Below are positions 24,136 through 32,013 of a stretch of 35,457 nucleotides of DNA, one piece after another; the first letter of the stretch is position 1, and every line of letters starts with the position of its first letter. The notes beneath the pieces are model-generated. The model saw only the letters and a program-made list of their open reading frames with translations. It did no database searches and had not been told where the DNA came from. Source of the stretch: an uncultured Bacteroides sp. GTDB taxonomy: Bacteria > Bacteroidota > Bacteroidia > Bacteroidales > UBA932. Position numbers and translations under genes: made by a program. The DNA lies in contig CAMCGB010000015.1 in NCBI GenBank assembly GCA_945874355.1, positions 1 through 35,457 on the forward strand, in the 5' to 3' direction.

Positions 24136-25509
24136 ATGAACTACAAATATCATTTATCTTTCCTGCTTGCGCTCATCGGATTTGCCGCAATCCCCGCATC
24201 AGGTCTGGACTACAAATTCAATTTCGGACCTTCATCTCCAGAAGGGTATGTAAGCGTCTTGTCTTCAGACATTTATTCTCCCGAAAAGGGCTACGGATTC
24301 GAGCCCGGCTCAAATCCCCAGTATGTGGAGCGTTCTTCCAAAGCAAGGCTTTCCTCCTGCTTTGTCACTTCGGATGCGGTTCTGACTTTCAGCGTTGCCC
24401 TTCCCGAAGGCGATTACCGGGTGAAGCTGACTCTCGGCGACGAGAAGGGAGAGTCTTCCACAACAGTCAAATCCGAAGTCAGGCGCCTTGCCCTTGAAAA
24501 TGTCAGCACCCGCAAATCTGAAATAACCCAGGTCTGCTTCAACGTGAACGTGCGCACGCCATCTCTTTCCAAAGGGAATACTATAAAGTTGAATACCAGG
24601 GAGATGGATTATCGGACAGGAAGCCTTCTCACCTACACCTGGGACGATAAGCTCACCCTTTCATTCTATGGAGCGGAGCCTAAAGTCTGCGCAGTCGAAA
24701 TCGAGCCTCTGGCTTCGGGCGTGGCGAGAGTATTCATAATAGGGGACTCTACTGTTACAGACCAGAAGTCAGGCGGAACCTGGGGCCAGTATCTGCCGGT
24801 ATGGATGGGAGAAGGGGCAGTGGTCAGCAACCACGCGGAGAGCGGGATGACAATCAAGGGATTCCGTTTCTCGAGACGTTGGGACAAGATAATGGAGAGC
24901 TGCCGCGAGGGAGATTATCTGCTCATCCAGCTGGGCACCAACGACGAGAAGTCCAAGGGCCACGACCCTATGTGGGATGAGGATGACCGCTCGGGAGATT
25001 GGGTGCGCACCCATTCCGATGCTTCTACGGATTATGTCTGGGGGCTTGCCACAATGGCCCTGGAGGCAAAGCGCCACGGGATGATACCGGTCATAGTCTC
25101 TCCGATGACAAAGATAGACCGCCGCAGCGCGAAGGCAACGGAGCTGATGACCCCTTACGGACAGAATGCCTCAAAGGCGGCCGAACTCGCTGATTGCCAG
25201 TTTATTGACTTATGGAGCATCAGCCGCAGCCTGATAGAGGCCCTTGGAGGGGATGCCCTGCTGATGTATGCCGACGGCACCCATACCGACAATTATGGCG
25301 CCTATCTGTTCTCCCTTGCCATTGCCAATGCCCTCAAGTCCGGGGTCATGTCCTCCGAAGGGCTGATAAGGGACGACCTGCCTTCTTTTGATGCCCGGAA
25401 TCCCCATCCTCTGCCCTCTGAGTTCAGCTGCCCGCTGGAGCCCAAACCCAATACACACCCCGGCTCGGAAGCATATAAGAACGGCCAGACCCGCTTCGGC
25501 CCGCTTTAG
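24136..25509 (+). CDS. Rhamnogalacturonan-acetylesterase-like SGNH hydrolase (CE12 type)
   Basis: 457 residues with a signal peptide (about 1-22). Residues 23-190 form a beta-rich domain beginning YKFNFGPSSPEGYVSV, as in two-domain rhamnogalacturonan acetylesterases. Residues about 195-430 are the SGNH hydrolase: block I GDSTV with Ser205, an oxyanion residue region (NHAESGMT), LIQLGTNDEK and the Asp/His pair in ADGTHTD. It would remove acetyl groups from pectic rhamnogalacturonan or a related acetylated glycan. It is the only plus-strand gene between 3.8 and 26.8 kb and is divergent from the fucosidase operon. Confidence 0.85.
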   Translation: MNYKYHLSFLLALIGFAAIPASGLDYKFNFGPSSPEGYVSVLSSDIYSPEKGYGFEPGSNPQYVERSSKARLSSCFVTSDAVLTFSVALPEGDYRVKLTLGDEKGESSTTVKSEVRRLALENVSTRKSEITQVCFNVNVRTPSLSKGNTIKLNTREMDYRTGSLLTYTWDDKLTLSFYGAEPKVCAVEIEPLASGVARVFIIGDSTVTDQKSGGTWGQYLPVWMGEGAVVSNHAESGMTIKGFRFSRRWDKIMESCREGDYLLIQLGTNDEKSKGHDPMWDEDDRSGDWVRTHSDASTDYVWGLATMALEAKRHGMIPVIVSPMTKIDRRSAKATELMTPYGQNASKAAELADCQFIDLWSISRSLIEALGGDALLMYADGTHTDNYGAYLFSLAIANALKSGVMSSEGLIRDDLPSFDARNPHPLPSEFSCPLEPKPNTHPGSEAYKNGQTRFGPL

Positions 25510-25510
25510 C

Positions 25511-25748
25511 CCTCCCCCTGCCCCCTTCCGTCATTTCGAGCGTAGCCCGAAGGGCGGAGATTTGTCTTATTCATTTGAGCATAGCGGTCAGCGGTGGCTT
25601 TCTGAGAGGCATATCCACCCCCGGAGAGTGTAGGGGGAGGGGCCCGTTGGCAGCAAGTTATCGCGAAGCGATGACGCAGATGACGATGGGAGGGGCCGGA
25701 GAGAGGCGAAGCCGAACGGAGTCCTCTCAGAAGCCACCACTGACCGCT
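25511..25748. repeat. Long imperfect inverted repeat, MITE- or REP-like
   Basis: The 310-bp gap after the esterase gene is filled by repeats. AGCGGTCAGCGGTGGCTTTC.. (25583-25609) is the reverse complement of 25723-25748 except for one substitution and one missing base, with 113 bp between the arms. CCCTCCCCCT (25511-25520) is complemented by AGGGGGAGGG (25632-25641), and a small hairpin ATCGCGAAGCGAT lies inside. TCATTTCGAGCGTAGCCCGAAG resembles intergenic palindromic repeats common in Bacteroidetes. Open frames across it on both strands are by-products. No transposase is encoded. Confidence 0.65.
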
Positions 25749-25763
25749 GCGCAGCTACAAGAA

Positions 25764-25798
25764 CAAAAAAAGAGGATGACCCTTTCCGGTCACCCTCT
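25764..25798 (-). terminator. Rho-independent terminator of malate dehydrogenase
   Basis: In minus-strand RNA AGAGGGUGACC pairs with GGUCAUCCUCU over 11 positions (one G-U), loop GGAAAG, followed by seven U. On the plus strand the G-U position is an A-C mismatch and the tail is only TTTAAAAT, so the intended direction is minus. Same GAGGGUG...CAUCCUC core as the terminator at 8515-8549. Confidence 0.9.
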
Positions 25799-25819
25799 TT
25801 AAAATATGCAAAGCTCCCG

Positions 25820-26815
25820 TTAGAGATTCGGATTGCACTTCTTCCAATCCTCCACTGCAGGGATGATGCCCAGAGAAATAATCTCGTCACGCATCTTGCA
25901 GAGGTGCTCGTATGAAGCCTGAAGGTCAGCCATCTCGGTAGCCGTACCCTGGGGATCGGTGAAATGAACACCGCTAGCATCGATAACAGAAGGCATAGCC
26001 ATCATAACATTCTGGAACTGGGCATTGTTCACATAGCAGCCTGCAGGCCAGGTGAACTTCTCTCCTCCCATAGCAGCCTCAATCATCTTGACAGCGTTGT
26101 ATGCAGGGCTCTGGAATGAGCTGCGTCCGCGGAGCTTGATGATGTTGGATCCGCCCTGGATGGTATTGTGCTTAATCTCGGCCCACCTCTCCTCGCTCAG
26201 GCTCTTCTCAGCAAGAGGAGTACCGTCGATCAGGGCCTTTGAAGCGAACACTGCCATAGCCTCTCCGTGGCCTCCGTAAGTGTAGGCTCCGGTGACCTTG
26301 CTCTGCTGAACACCGAACTCGGCGGCGAGAGCCTCCTGCAGACGGGTTGAATCAAGAGCTGCGAGGGTGGTAACGCACTCGGGCTTAAGTCCTGAGTGGA
26401 GCAGCACTACCAGACCGGTAAGGTCGGCGGGGTTGAAGATGACCACAATGTGCTTAACATCGGGGCAGTAGGTCTTCACGTTCTTTCCGAAGTCCTCGGC
26501 AATCTGGCAGTTGCCCTTGAGAAGGTCCTCGCGGGTCATACCCTCCTTGCGGGGTGCGCCGCCTGAAGAGATGATGTATTTTGCGTCCTTGAAAGCTACT
26601 GCAGGATCAGTGGTCCAGGTGATGTTTGCACCCTCGAATGCACAGTGATCCATCTCAGCAACTACTCCCTTCAGACCGGGCTCATATACGTCATACAAGC
26701 AGATGTTGGGAGTCAATTTCAGCATCAGAGCTGTCTGGGCCATATTGGAGCCGATCATTCCGGCGGCACCTACAATGACCAATTTTTCGTCAGTGATATA
26801 GTTCATTTTAGCCAT
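25820..26815 (-). CDS. mdh: Malate dehydrogenase
   Basis: 331 residues of the LDH/MDH family. NAD-binding GAAGMIGSNMAQ, then SSGGAPRKEGMTREDLL, where the Arg in GMTR favours malate over lactate, FNPADLTG, LDSTRLQ with the substrate arginine and GGHGEAMA with the catalytic histidine. It interconverts malate and oxaloacetate, central to the fumarate-succinate branch of Bacteroidales fermentation. The ATG at 26815 (MAKMNYI) is used; 26806 is equally possible. The longer frame to 26863 crosses the promoter. Confidence 0.9.
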   Translation of the reverse strand: MAKMNYITDEKLVIVGAAGMIGSNMAQTALMLKLTPNICLYDVYEPGLKGVVAEMDHCAFEGANITWTTDPAVAFKDAKYIISSGGAPRKEGMTREDLLKGNCQIAEDFGKNVKTYCPDVKHIVVIFNPADLTGLVVLLHSGLKPECVTTLAALDSTRLQEALAAEFGVQQSKVTGAYTYGGHGEAMAVFASKALIDGTPLAEKSLSEERWAEIKHNTIQGGSNIIKLRGRSSFQSPAYNAVKMIEAAMGGEKFTWPAGCYVNNAQFQNVMMAMPSVIDASGVHFTDPQGTATEMADLQASYEHLCKMRDEIISLGIIPAVEDWKKCNPNL

Positions 26816-26843
26816 AAAATTAATGTATTCAAACAAATTGACG

Positions 26844-26851
26844 CAAATATA
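26844..26851 (-). promoter_or_regulatory. Promoter -7 element of mdh
   Basis: TATATTTG on the minus strand, 28 bases from the start codon. It overlaps the region where RNA polymerase must sit for the divergent promoter at 26864-26871. Confidence 0.7.
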
Positions 26852-26863
26852 CAAATAAATCAT

Positions 26864-26871
26864 TATCTTTG
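26864..26871 (+). promoter_or_regulatory. Promoter -7 element of the phosphopantetheinyl transferase gene
   Basis: TATCTTTG on the plus strand with TTG at 26838-26840, 18 bases before the ATG at 26890. The -7 elements of the two divergent promoters are only 12 bp apart, back to back. Confidence 0.7.
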
Positions 26872-26889
26872 CGCCGTTATAAACTATTT

Positions 26890-27531
26890 ATGGCACTATA
26901 TCTTACAAAGGATCTTGACGACGACTACCACTCGCGACTGGGAGTCTGGCAAATTACCGAGTCCGAAGAGGAACTCCGAAACTTATGCTCCGTCCCCTCG
27001 GACGAGCTGGAAGAAATCTCATACATCAGAAACGCTTCCCTGCGCAAGCAGAAGCTGGCTGTGCGTGCCCTGCTGGACACTCTCTTTGAGGAGAAGGTCT
27101 ATCTGAGCCACCACGACAACGGCAAGCCCTACATCGAGAATTCATCCATCAACCTGAGCATCACCCACACGGCGAAGTATGTCGCCGTCATCTATAACGA
27201 TACCGAAGAGGTCGGCATCGACTGCGAGTCTCTGGACAGGGACTTCTCGGCAGTTGAGAAGAAAGCCCTCTCAGAAGAGGAAATCGAAGACCTGGATGAG
27301 GACAAGAGGAACGAGCAGCTGGCCATCTATTGGTGCGCCAAGGAAGCAGTGTTCAAAAAAATGTCCCAGCACAATGTCGATTTTGCAGAGCAGATAGAAA
27401 TTGACGATTTCCGCCTCAAAGGTGAGGGAGAGCTGGATGCCACTTTCATCCACAAGGACGGCTTCGAAGAGGAGTTCGAGCTCCAGTATATGACCTTCGA
27501 CCGTCACGTGCTCGTCTGGGTGGCCGGTTGA
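26890..27531 (+). CDS. 4'-phosphopantetheinyl transferase superfamily protein
   Basis: 213 residues. The two PPTase signatures are present: VGIDCESLDR (Mg-binding Asp) and WCAKEAVFK (Glu and Lys), preceded by the family's NLSITHTAKYVAV segment. It transfers the phosphopantetheine arm of CoA to carrier proteins such as acyl carrier protein. Whether it serves fatty-acid synthesis or another carrier cannot be told. The ATG at 26890 follows the promoter at 26864; an in-frame start at 26869 would lie within the -7 element. Its stop is 4 bp from the convergent EnvC-like gene, with no terminator between. Confidence 0.85.
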   Translation: MALYLTKDLDDDYHSRLGVWQITESEEELRNLCSVPSDELEEISYIRNASLRKQKLAVRALLDTLFEEKVYLSHHDNGKPYIENSSINLSITHTAKYVAVIYNDTEEVGIDCESLDRDFSAVEKKALSEEEIEDLDEDKRNEQLAIYWCAKEAVFKKMSQHNVDFAEQIEIDDFRLKGEGELDATFIHKDGFEEEFELQYMTFDRHVLVWVAG

Positions 27532-27535
27532 TTTC

Positions 27536-28762
27536 CTATCTTGGTCTTAGCCAAAGCTGAGGGTCCTGCGGCTCTTTCTGTTTCCATACCTGGAAGTGAA
27601 GCTGGGTCTGGGAGTCGATTGGTGCCACATTTCCGAGGACCGTTCCCGTCTTGACCTTGTCGCCGGACTTTACCCGGACATCGGCGAGCTTGCAGTAGAA
27701 GGTGAAATAGCCTCCGTGCTGCACCAGTACGCACATATTGTAGCCCGGCATCACCACAATGCTCTTGACCACTCCGTCGAAGACGGCTTTCACCTCCTGC
27801 CCGTCGTTGAGGGCGATATTGATGCCGTTGTTGAAAGGCATCACAAGAGAAGTATATACGGGATGCTTGTGCCTTCCGAACTTCTCCACAACAGGACCTT
27901 CTGCCGGCCAGGGGAGTTTCCCCTTGTTCTGCTCGAACTCTCCGCTCAGCTTGTAGTCTATAGGCTCCGCCGCCTTTTTCTTGCCTTGTCCGCTGCCGGA
28001 GGGACTGCTGGATTTCAGCTGCTCGGCTATCAGCCTTTCAATCTCCCTGTTGAGGCTTTCAACCTGCTTGCGCTTTGTGCTCAGCTCCTTCTCGTAGCGG
28101 CTCTTGTCCTTTTTTAGTTGGGCGACCACCTTGTCCGAGCGTTTCTCGTCTGCGGACAGTTTTTCGAGTTCCTTGCGCCTGCTGTCCCTCAAGTCCTCGG
28201 CCCTTTTCTTCATCGCCTCCAGTTCCGTGAGCCTTTTCTGCATCTCCTCCCTCGAAAGCTTTATTTCTTCCGAGCGGGCCGAAATGGTTGAAGACAGGGA
28301 CCTCAGATAAGCGTAGCGCCTGGATGCCTGGGGGATGGATCCGCTGGTCAGAAGATACACATACCACATTCTGGTGTCTCGGTTGCGATATGCCCCGCGA
28401 AGCAGCCTCTGGAACTGAAGGTTAAGCGTGTCGAGCCGGGCTTCGAGAGTCTTTATCTGCTTGCGGGAGCGGAGTATGCTGTCCTGAATCACCTTCAGCT
28501 CCCTCTCGCTGTCGTTCACCAGCTCCCTGCGGTTGCTCAGCTGCTTGCGTATCAGGGTCAGCTCGTTCAGCGCGCCTTTGCTCTTTTTCGAATTGTCGTC
28601 GAGCTGCTTCTGTATCAGGGCAATCTCCTTTTCCAGCCTCTCCTTGCGGCTGCGGCTCTCGTTCACGTCCTGAGCCCGCACGGAGAAGAGGCAAATGCAC
28701 CCTGCAAACAGGCACAGGGCCAGCCTGCATAAAGTGCGATGTGAGGAATTGCCGCTTGTCAT
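27536..28762 (-). CDS. EnvC-like LytM-domain protein (murein hydrolase activator)
   Basis: 408 residues: signal peptide (about 1-30), a long charged coiled coil (about 35-250), a short Ser/Gly/Lys linker and a C-terminal M23/LytM domain (about 290-408). The metal-binding positions of active M23 peptidases are altered: GINIAL in place of the usual GIDI, and YCKL in place of YxHL, while LHFQVW is kept. That is the pattern of EnvC-type proteins, which activate amidases at the division site instead of cutting peptidoglycan. The ATG overlaps the stop of the TPR gene (ATGA), so the two are co-translated. Confidence 0.88.
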   Translation of the reverse strand: MTSGNSSHRTLCRLALCLFAGCICLFSVRAQDVNESRSRKERLEKEIALIQKQLDDNSKKSKGALNELTLIRKQLSNRRELVNDSERELKVIQDSILRSRKQIKTLEARLDTLNLQFQRLLRGAYRNRDTRMWYVYLLTSGSIPQASRRYAYLRSLSSTISARSEEIKLSREEMQKRLTELEAMKKRAEDLRDSRRKELEKLSADEKRSDKVVAQLKKDKSRYEKELSTKRKQVESLNREIERLIAEQLKSSSPSGSGQGKKKAAEPIDYKLSGEFEQNKGKLPWPAEGPVVEKFGRHKHPVYTSLVMPFNNGINIALNDGQEVKAVFDGVVKSIVVMPGYNMCVLVQHGGYFTFYCKLADVRVKSGDKVKTGTVLGNVAPIDSQTQLHFQVWKQKEPQDPQLWLRPR

Positions 28763-30039
28763 TTGCCCTTTTTCTGCTTTTCCAGCATACGGTAGTATTG
28801 CGCGAGTTCAGTCTCTCCGAGCTTTTCCAGTACGCTCGCATAATGGCCCAATATCACTTCCGACTCCTTGCCCCCGTAAATCATAGCCCTTTTGAAGTGC
28901 GGCTTTGCCTGCTCGTCCCTGCCCATCAGGTGAAGTATCCATCCCAGGGTGTCCAGGAAGGTGGCGTTGTCTCCTTCCAGCTCCACTGCCCTGGTGCTCA
29001 TTTTCAGGGCTTTGCCCAGCTGTCTTCCCTGCTCGCAGAGTATATATGCGTAGTTGTTCAGGACCGATGCATTGTCCTCATCGAGCTTCAGTACCTGCGA
29101 ATATGCCTTGATGCTCTTCTTCTCGTCCCCTATGGCGTTGTACACATCCCCCTTTATCGTAAGGGCCTTTACCATACCCTCCTTATCCTGGGATGCGAGG
29201 GCGGCCGAGTACATTGTGTCGCACTGGCTCAGAATCCCATCGTAATCCTCTACTATATACTTAAAGCTGACTTTCAGCATCCTGACCTCTGAATCGGCGG
29301 GGTAGAGGGACAGATAGCAGTCTATCAGCGACTCAAGCCTGGAGCCCGCCACCCAGTAGAACTCCTGGTCCATCGCTTCCATCAGGCTCGTAAGGTACTG
29401 AGCCTTGCTTTCCCGCTCAAAACCGCTGTTGGAAACATAGTTTCTGGCCACCTGGAAGAAGGCCGCATAGTTCTTTGTCAGCCTGTAGGTCTCCATCTTC
29501 CCCAGCCAGGCGCTCTCGAAGGCGGGGTCCAGCTCCAGAGCCCTGTCGTAGTACTGCACCGCAAGCGAATCCCTGCCCTGGCGCAGCTTCAGGTCGGCTA
29601 CGAGGGTGTTGAGATAAGGGGTATTGTACATCCCCGGATTCATCCTGAGCAGCTTCTCGCCGTAGGTCGCCATCATCGTGCTGTTGCGCGTTGCGGCGTA
29701 GAGCGAAGTCAGGGCGCTTACGTACCACTCGTTGGCAGTGTCGGCAAGGTGGGCCCCCAGCAGGTTTTCCTCGGCCTTGTCCATATTCCCCAGGTAGGAC
29801 TCGCACAGCCCAAGGTAGTACATCACGGCGTCGTCGGTGGGGTCCTCTTCCTTGAGGGCGCGGAAACGCTCGGCGGCCGAAGCGAACTGCCCGTCCGTGT
29901 ACAGGCTCACCGCGTCAAGCAGCCTTGCGGTCCTAAGGTCTTTTTCGTCCGCAGACGTTTCTCCTGCGCTTTGGGCGAAGGAAAAAGTTGCAAGAGCCAG
30001 ACAGAAAACAGCGGATATAAGTATTTTGTGAATTTTCAT
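28759..30039 (-). CDS. Exported tetratricopeptide-repeat protein
   Basis: 426 residues with a signal peptide (about 1-22, FSFAQ). The rest is helical with TPR units such as DAVMYYLGLCESYLGNMDKAEENL, PAFESAWLGKMETYRLTKNYAAFFQ and, near the C terminus, NASVLNNYAYILCEQGRQLGKALKM and ATFLDTLGWILHLMGR. A protein-protein scaffold in the periplasm or at the outer membrane; partners unknown. Coupling with the EnvC-like gene suggests a cell-envelope or division role. The ATG at 30039 is fixed by the signal peptide; the longer frame crosses the promoter. Confidence 0.85.
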   Translation of the reverse strand: MKIHKILISAVFCLALATFSFAQSAGETSADEKDLRTARLLDAVSLYTDGQFASAAERFRALKEEDPTDDAVMYYLGLCESYLGNMDKAEENLLGAHLADTANEWYVSALTSLYAATRNSTMMATYGEKLLRMNPGMYNTPYLNTLVADLKLRQGRDSLAVQYYDRALELDPAFESAWLGKMETYRLTKNYAAFFQVARNYVSNSGFERESKAQYLTSLMEAMDQEFYWVAGSRLESLIDCYLSLYPADSEVRMLKVSFKYIVEDYDGILSQCDTMYSAALASQDKEGMVKALTIKGDVYNAIGDEKKSIKAYSQVLKLDEDNASVLNNYAYILCEQGRQLGKALKMSTRAVELEGDNATFLDTLGWILHLMGRDEQAKPHFKRAMIYGGKESEVILGHYASVLEKLGETELAQYYRMLEKQKKGK

Positions 30040-30077
30040 AATAAACATAAAGGCGAAGTACTTTCGTGCCCCGAACA

Positions 30078-30085
30078 CAAAAATA
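30078..30085 (-). promoter_or_regulatory. Promoter -7 element of the TPR-EnvC unit
   Basis: TATTTTTG on the minus strand, 38 bases upstream of the ATG at 30039, in the 97-bp gap shared with the divergent sigma-factor gene. Confidence 0.6.
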
Positions 30086-30108
30086 TGCAATTTGTAATAA
30101 AAAATGCC

Positions 30109-30116
30109 TACTTTAG
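30109..30116 (+). promoter_or_regulatory. Possible promoter of the ECF sigma factor gene
   Basis: TACTTTAG differs from TAnnTTTG at one position and lies 20 bases before the ATG at 30137. The imperfect match may mean that the sigma factor itself or another alternative sigma drives this unit. Confidence 0.35.
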
Positions 30117-30136
30117 CAACTATAAATTCATTGAAA

Positions 30137-30697
30137 ATGCAACTTTTCGGGAACAAGAAGCATCTTGATACTCGGGAAGCGGATTGGATTGAAGGCGCAA
30201 AAAGAGGCGAGCGTCGTTCGCAAAAGGCTATCTATGATATGCTTTCGGCGAAGATGATGGCCGTCTGTATGCGCTATATGGGCGACAAAGATAGTGCCGA
30301 AGATGTGCTTCAGGACGGATTTGTGACCCTTTTTTCCAAGATTGACAGTTATTCGGGGGCGGGGTCCTTCGAAGGCTGGGCCCGCAAGATCTTTGTCAAC
30401 ACTGCGCTGATGAGTCTGAGGAAGAAGGACGCCCTCAAGGACTCGGAGGATGTGGATGCTGCGAGGGGCATAGTCTCCGAAGAGCCTTCTGCTATACAAA
30501 AGATTGGATATAAGGACCTTATCGCTATGATTGCGGCTCTTCCTCCGGGCTTCAGGACCGTGTTCAATATGTATGTCCTGGAGGGATACTCCCACAAGGA
30601 GATAGCCAAGGAGCTCGGGATATCCGAGACCACCTCCCGCTCGCAGCTGCAGCGTGCACGACTGCTTTTGCAGTCAAAGATCAAAGAAAGATATTAA
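30137..30697 (+). CDS. ECF-type RNA polymerase sigma factor
   Basis: 186 residues. Region 2: MGDKDSAEDVLQDGFVTLFSKI and SFEGWARKIFVNTALMSLRKK. Region 4: LPPGFRTVFNMYVLEGYSHKEIAKELGIS followed by the recognition helix and LQRARLLLQSKI. Region 3 is absent, as in ECF sigmas. The ATG at 30137 (MQLFGNKK) is preferred to one at 30104, which lies before the promoter-like element. The next gene begins after a single base (TAA-G-ATG), a coupling typical of a sigma factor and its regulator. Confidence 0.9.
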   Translation: MQLFGNKKHLDTREADWIEGAKRGERRSQKAIYDMLSAKMMAVCMRYMGDKDSAEDVLQDGFVTLFSKIDSYSGAGSFEGWARKIFVNTALMSLRKKDALKDSEDVDAARGIVSEEPSAIQKIGYKDLIAMIAALPPGFRTVFNMYVLEGYSHKEIAKELGISETTSRSQLQRARLLLQSKIKERY

Positions 30698-30698
30698 G

Positions 30699-31901
30699 AT
30701 GCAGGATAACAACATAAATGATTTCGACCTTGAGTTGAGGTCTGCTCTTGAAGGAGCGCAGATTAAGCCTGGCAGGCGTGTCTGGAGGGGAGTTGCTTCC
30801 TCTCTAGATGCTTTGTCGTCCGCTCCTGCGCCTGTACGCAGGCACCCTCTGCTCTGGGTTCCTGCCCTTTCGCTCGCGGCCGCCTGCCTTGCTGCGGCTC
30901 TTGTGCTGTTCGGGACTTTTGACCGCAGCGAGCCTGTACGTCTGATTGAACATAAGGCATATACGCTTGCCGATATGGCTTCGGGAGAGCCTTCGGCTCT
31001 TTTGGCCCAGGCCCGGGAGTTCCCTGCCGCCCGCCCTCTTGCGAGTGCGCAGCGTCCCGCTCCCGCCCCTTCAGAAGAAGTAGATGTCTACGACATTGAC
31101 GCCTCCGATTCTCCCGCCCCGGAGTGCACTCAGGAGCAGGCTTCCGAGTCTGAGAGAGCGAAAGCAGTGAAAGCTCCTGCTCCAGAGCGCAGCGCCATCC
31201 CCGACAGGGACAACCCTTTCATCCTGGACGAATACACTTCCGATATCATAAAGCGCCGCGCCCGTCCCACCGTCTATGCAAAGGGAAGCCTGACCGGCAA
31301 CGATTCAGATATTACCAGACATTCTCCTCTGAACAATCTCGCTCCGGGCTCCGAGAGCGCCGGCATCAGCGAGCTCGGTGCCTCTTCCTATGGGGTGCCC
31401 TTTTCTGTGGGAGTCGGTGTGCGTTTCCCTATTACCCGGCGTCTGTCTATAGGCACAGGCCTTGACTACACCCTTCTTACCCGTTCATTTACAGGCAAAT
31501 ACACGCCTCCCGGGGAGTTTACCTTAGGCGGCTCATCCCAAGAGGCCGGTGATGTGACCCATTCGCTTCACTATCTGGGCGTTCCGGTCGATTTGTTCTT
31601 TGATTTTCTGACCAGCGAGCGCCTCAAGCTCTACGTGCGCGCCGGAGGAGAGGCCGAATACTGTCTGCTGAACCGATACACCCTTCACTCAAGCCCGGAC
31701 ATAGTCACCAGCTATCCGGTCAAGAAGCTGCAGTACTCCATTGGTGCTGGTTTCGGGGTTGAGTTCGCTCTCGGAGAGCACCTCGGCCTGTACATCGATC
31801 CCGGGTTCAGGTACTATTTCTATTGCAACCAGCCCAAGAGCGTGAGGACTGAAAGACCTATGCTTGTCAACTTCGACGTCGGTCTCCGTTTCAGTTTCTA
31901 A
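30699..31901 (+). CDS. Membrane-anchored outer-membrane beta-barrel protein, putative anti-sigma partner
   Basis: 400 residues in three parts. Residues 1-48 are charged and presumably cytoplasmic, with a KPGRRVWRGVASSLDAL helix. One membrane helix lies at about 50-72 (LLWVPALSLAAACLAAALVL). A Pro/Ala/Glu-rich stretch spans about 75-195. The last about 200 residues alternate polar and hydrophobic like an eight- to ten-strand outer-membrane barrel, ending in the typical terminal phenylalanine (FDVGLRFSF). A cytoplasmic N terminus beside an ECF sigma gene suggests sigma binding. Attaching it to an outer-membrane barrel would make one chain contact both membranes. Function is inferred from layout. 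Confidence 0.75.
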   Translation: MQDNNINDFDLELRSALEGAQIKPGRRVWRGVASSLDALSSAPAPVRRHPLLWVPALSLAAACLAAALVLFGTFDRSEPVRLIEHKAYTLADMASGEPSALLAQAREFPAARPLASAQRPAPAPSEEVDVYDIDASDSPAPECTQEQASESERAKAVKAPAPERSAIPDRDNPFILDEYTSDIIKRRARPTVYAKGSLTGNDSDITRHSPLNNLAPGSESAGISELGASSYGVPFSVGVGVRFPITRRLSIGTGLDYTLLTRSFTGKYTPPGEFTLGGSSQEAGDVTHSLHYLGVPVDLFFDFLTSERLKLYVRAGGEAEYCLLNRYTLHSSPDIVTSYPVKKLQYSIGAGFGVEFALGEHLGLYIDPGFRYYFYCNQPKSVRTERPMLVNFDVGLRFSF

Positions 31902-31910
31902 CCTCGAATT

Positions 31911-31933
31911 GCCGCTTTTATAGGCGGCTTTTT
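31911..31933 (+). terminator. Rho-independent terminator of the sigma-factor unit
   Basis: GCCGC (31911-31915) pairs with GCGGC (31924-31928), loop about eight bases, followed by five T and further T-runs up to 31962. Ten bases after the stop codon. Confidence 0.9.
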
Positions 31934-31986
31934 CTGTTTTTTATCTTTTTTTTCTGTTTTTTAATTGCAGTCAAGCGCTTTTTGTG

Positions 31987-31994
31987 TTCCTTTG
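31987..31994 (+). promoter_or_regulatory. Possible promoter of the lipoprotein gene
   Basis: TTCCTTTG, one mismatch to TAnnTTTG, 19 bases upstream of the ATG at 32014 and after the terminator at 31911. Confidence 0.4.
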
Positions 31995-32013
31995 CGTCCA
32001 AAAGAACTTGACT

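Noticed and set aside
25575..25980. Open frames on both strands across the repeat region
   Set aside because: Both run through the inverted repeat and the mdh terminator or its 3' end and have repeat-derived, low-information sequence.
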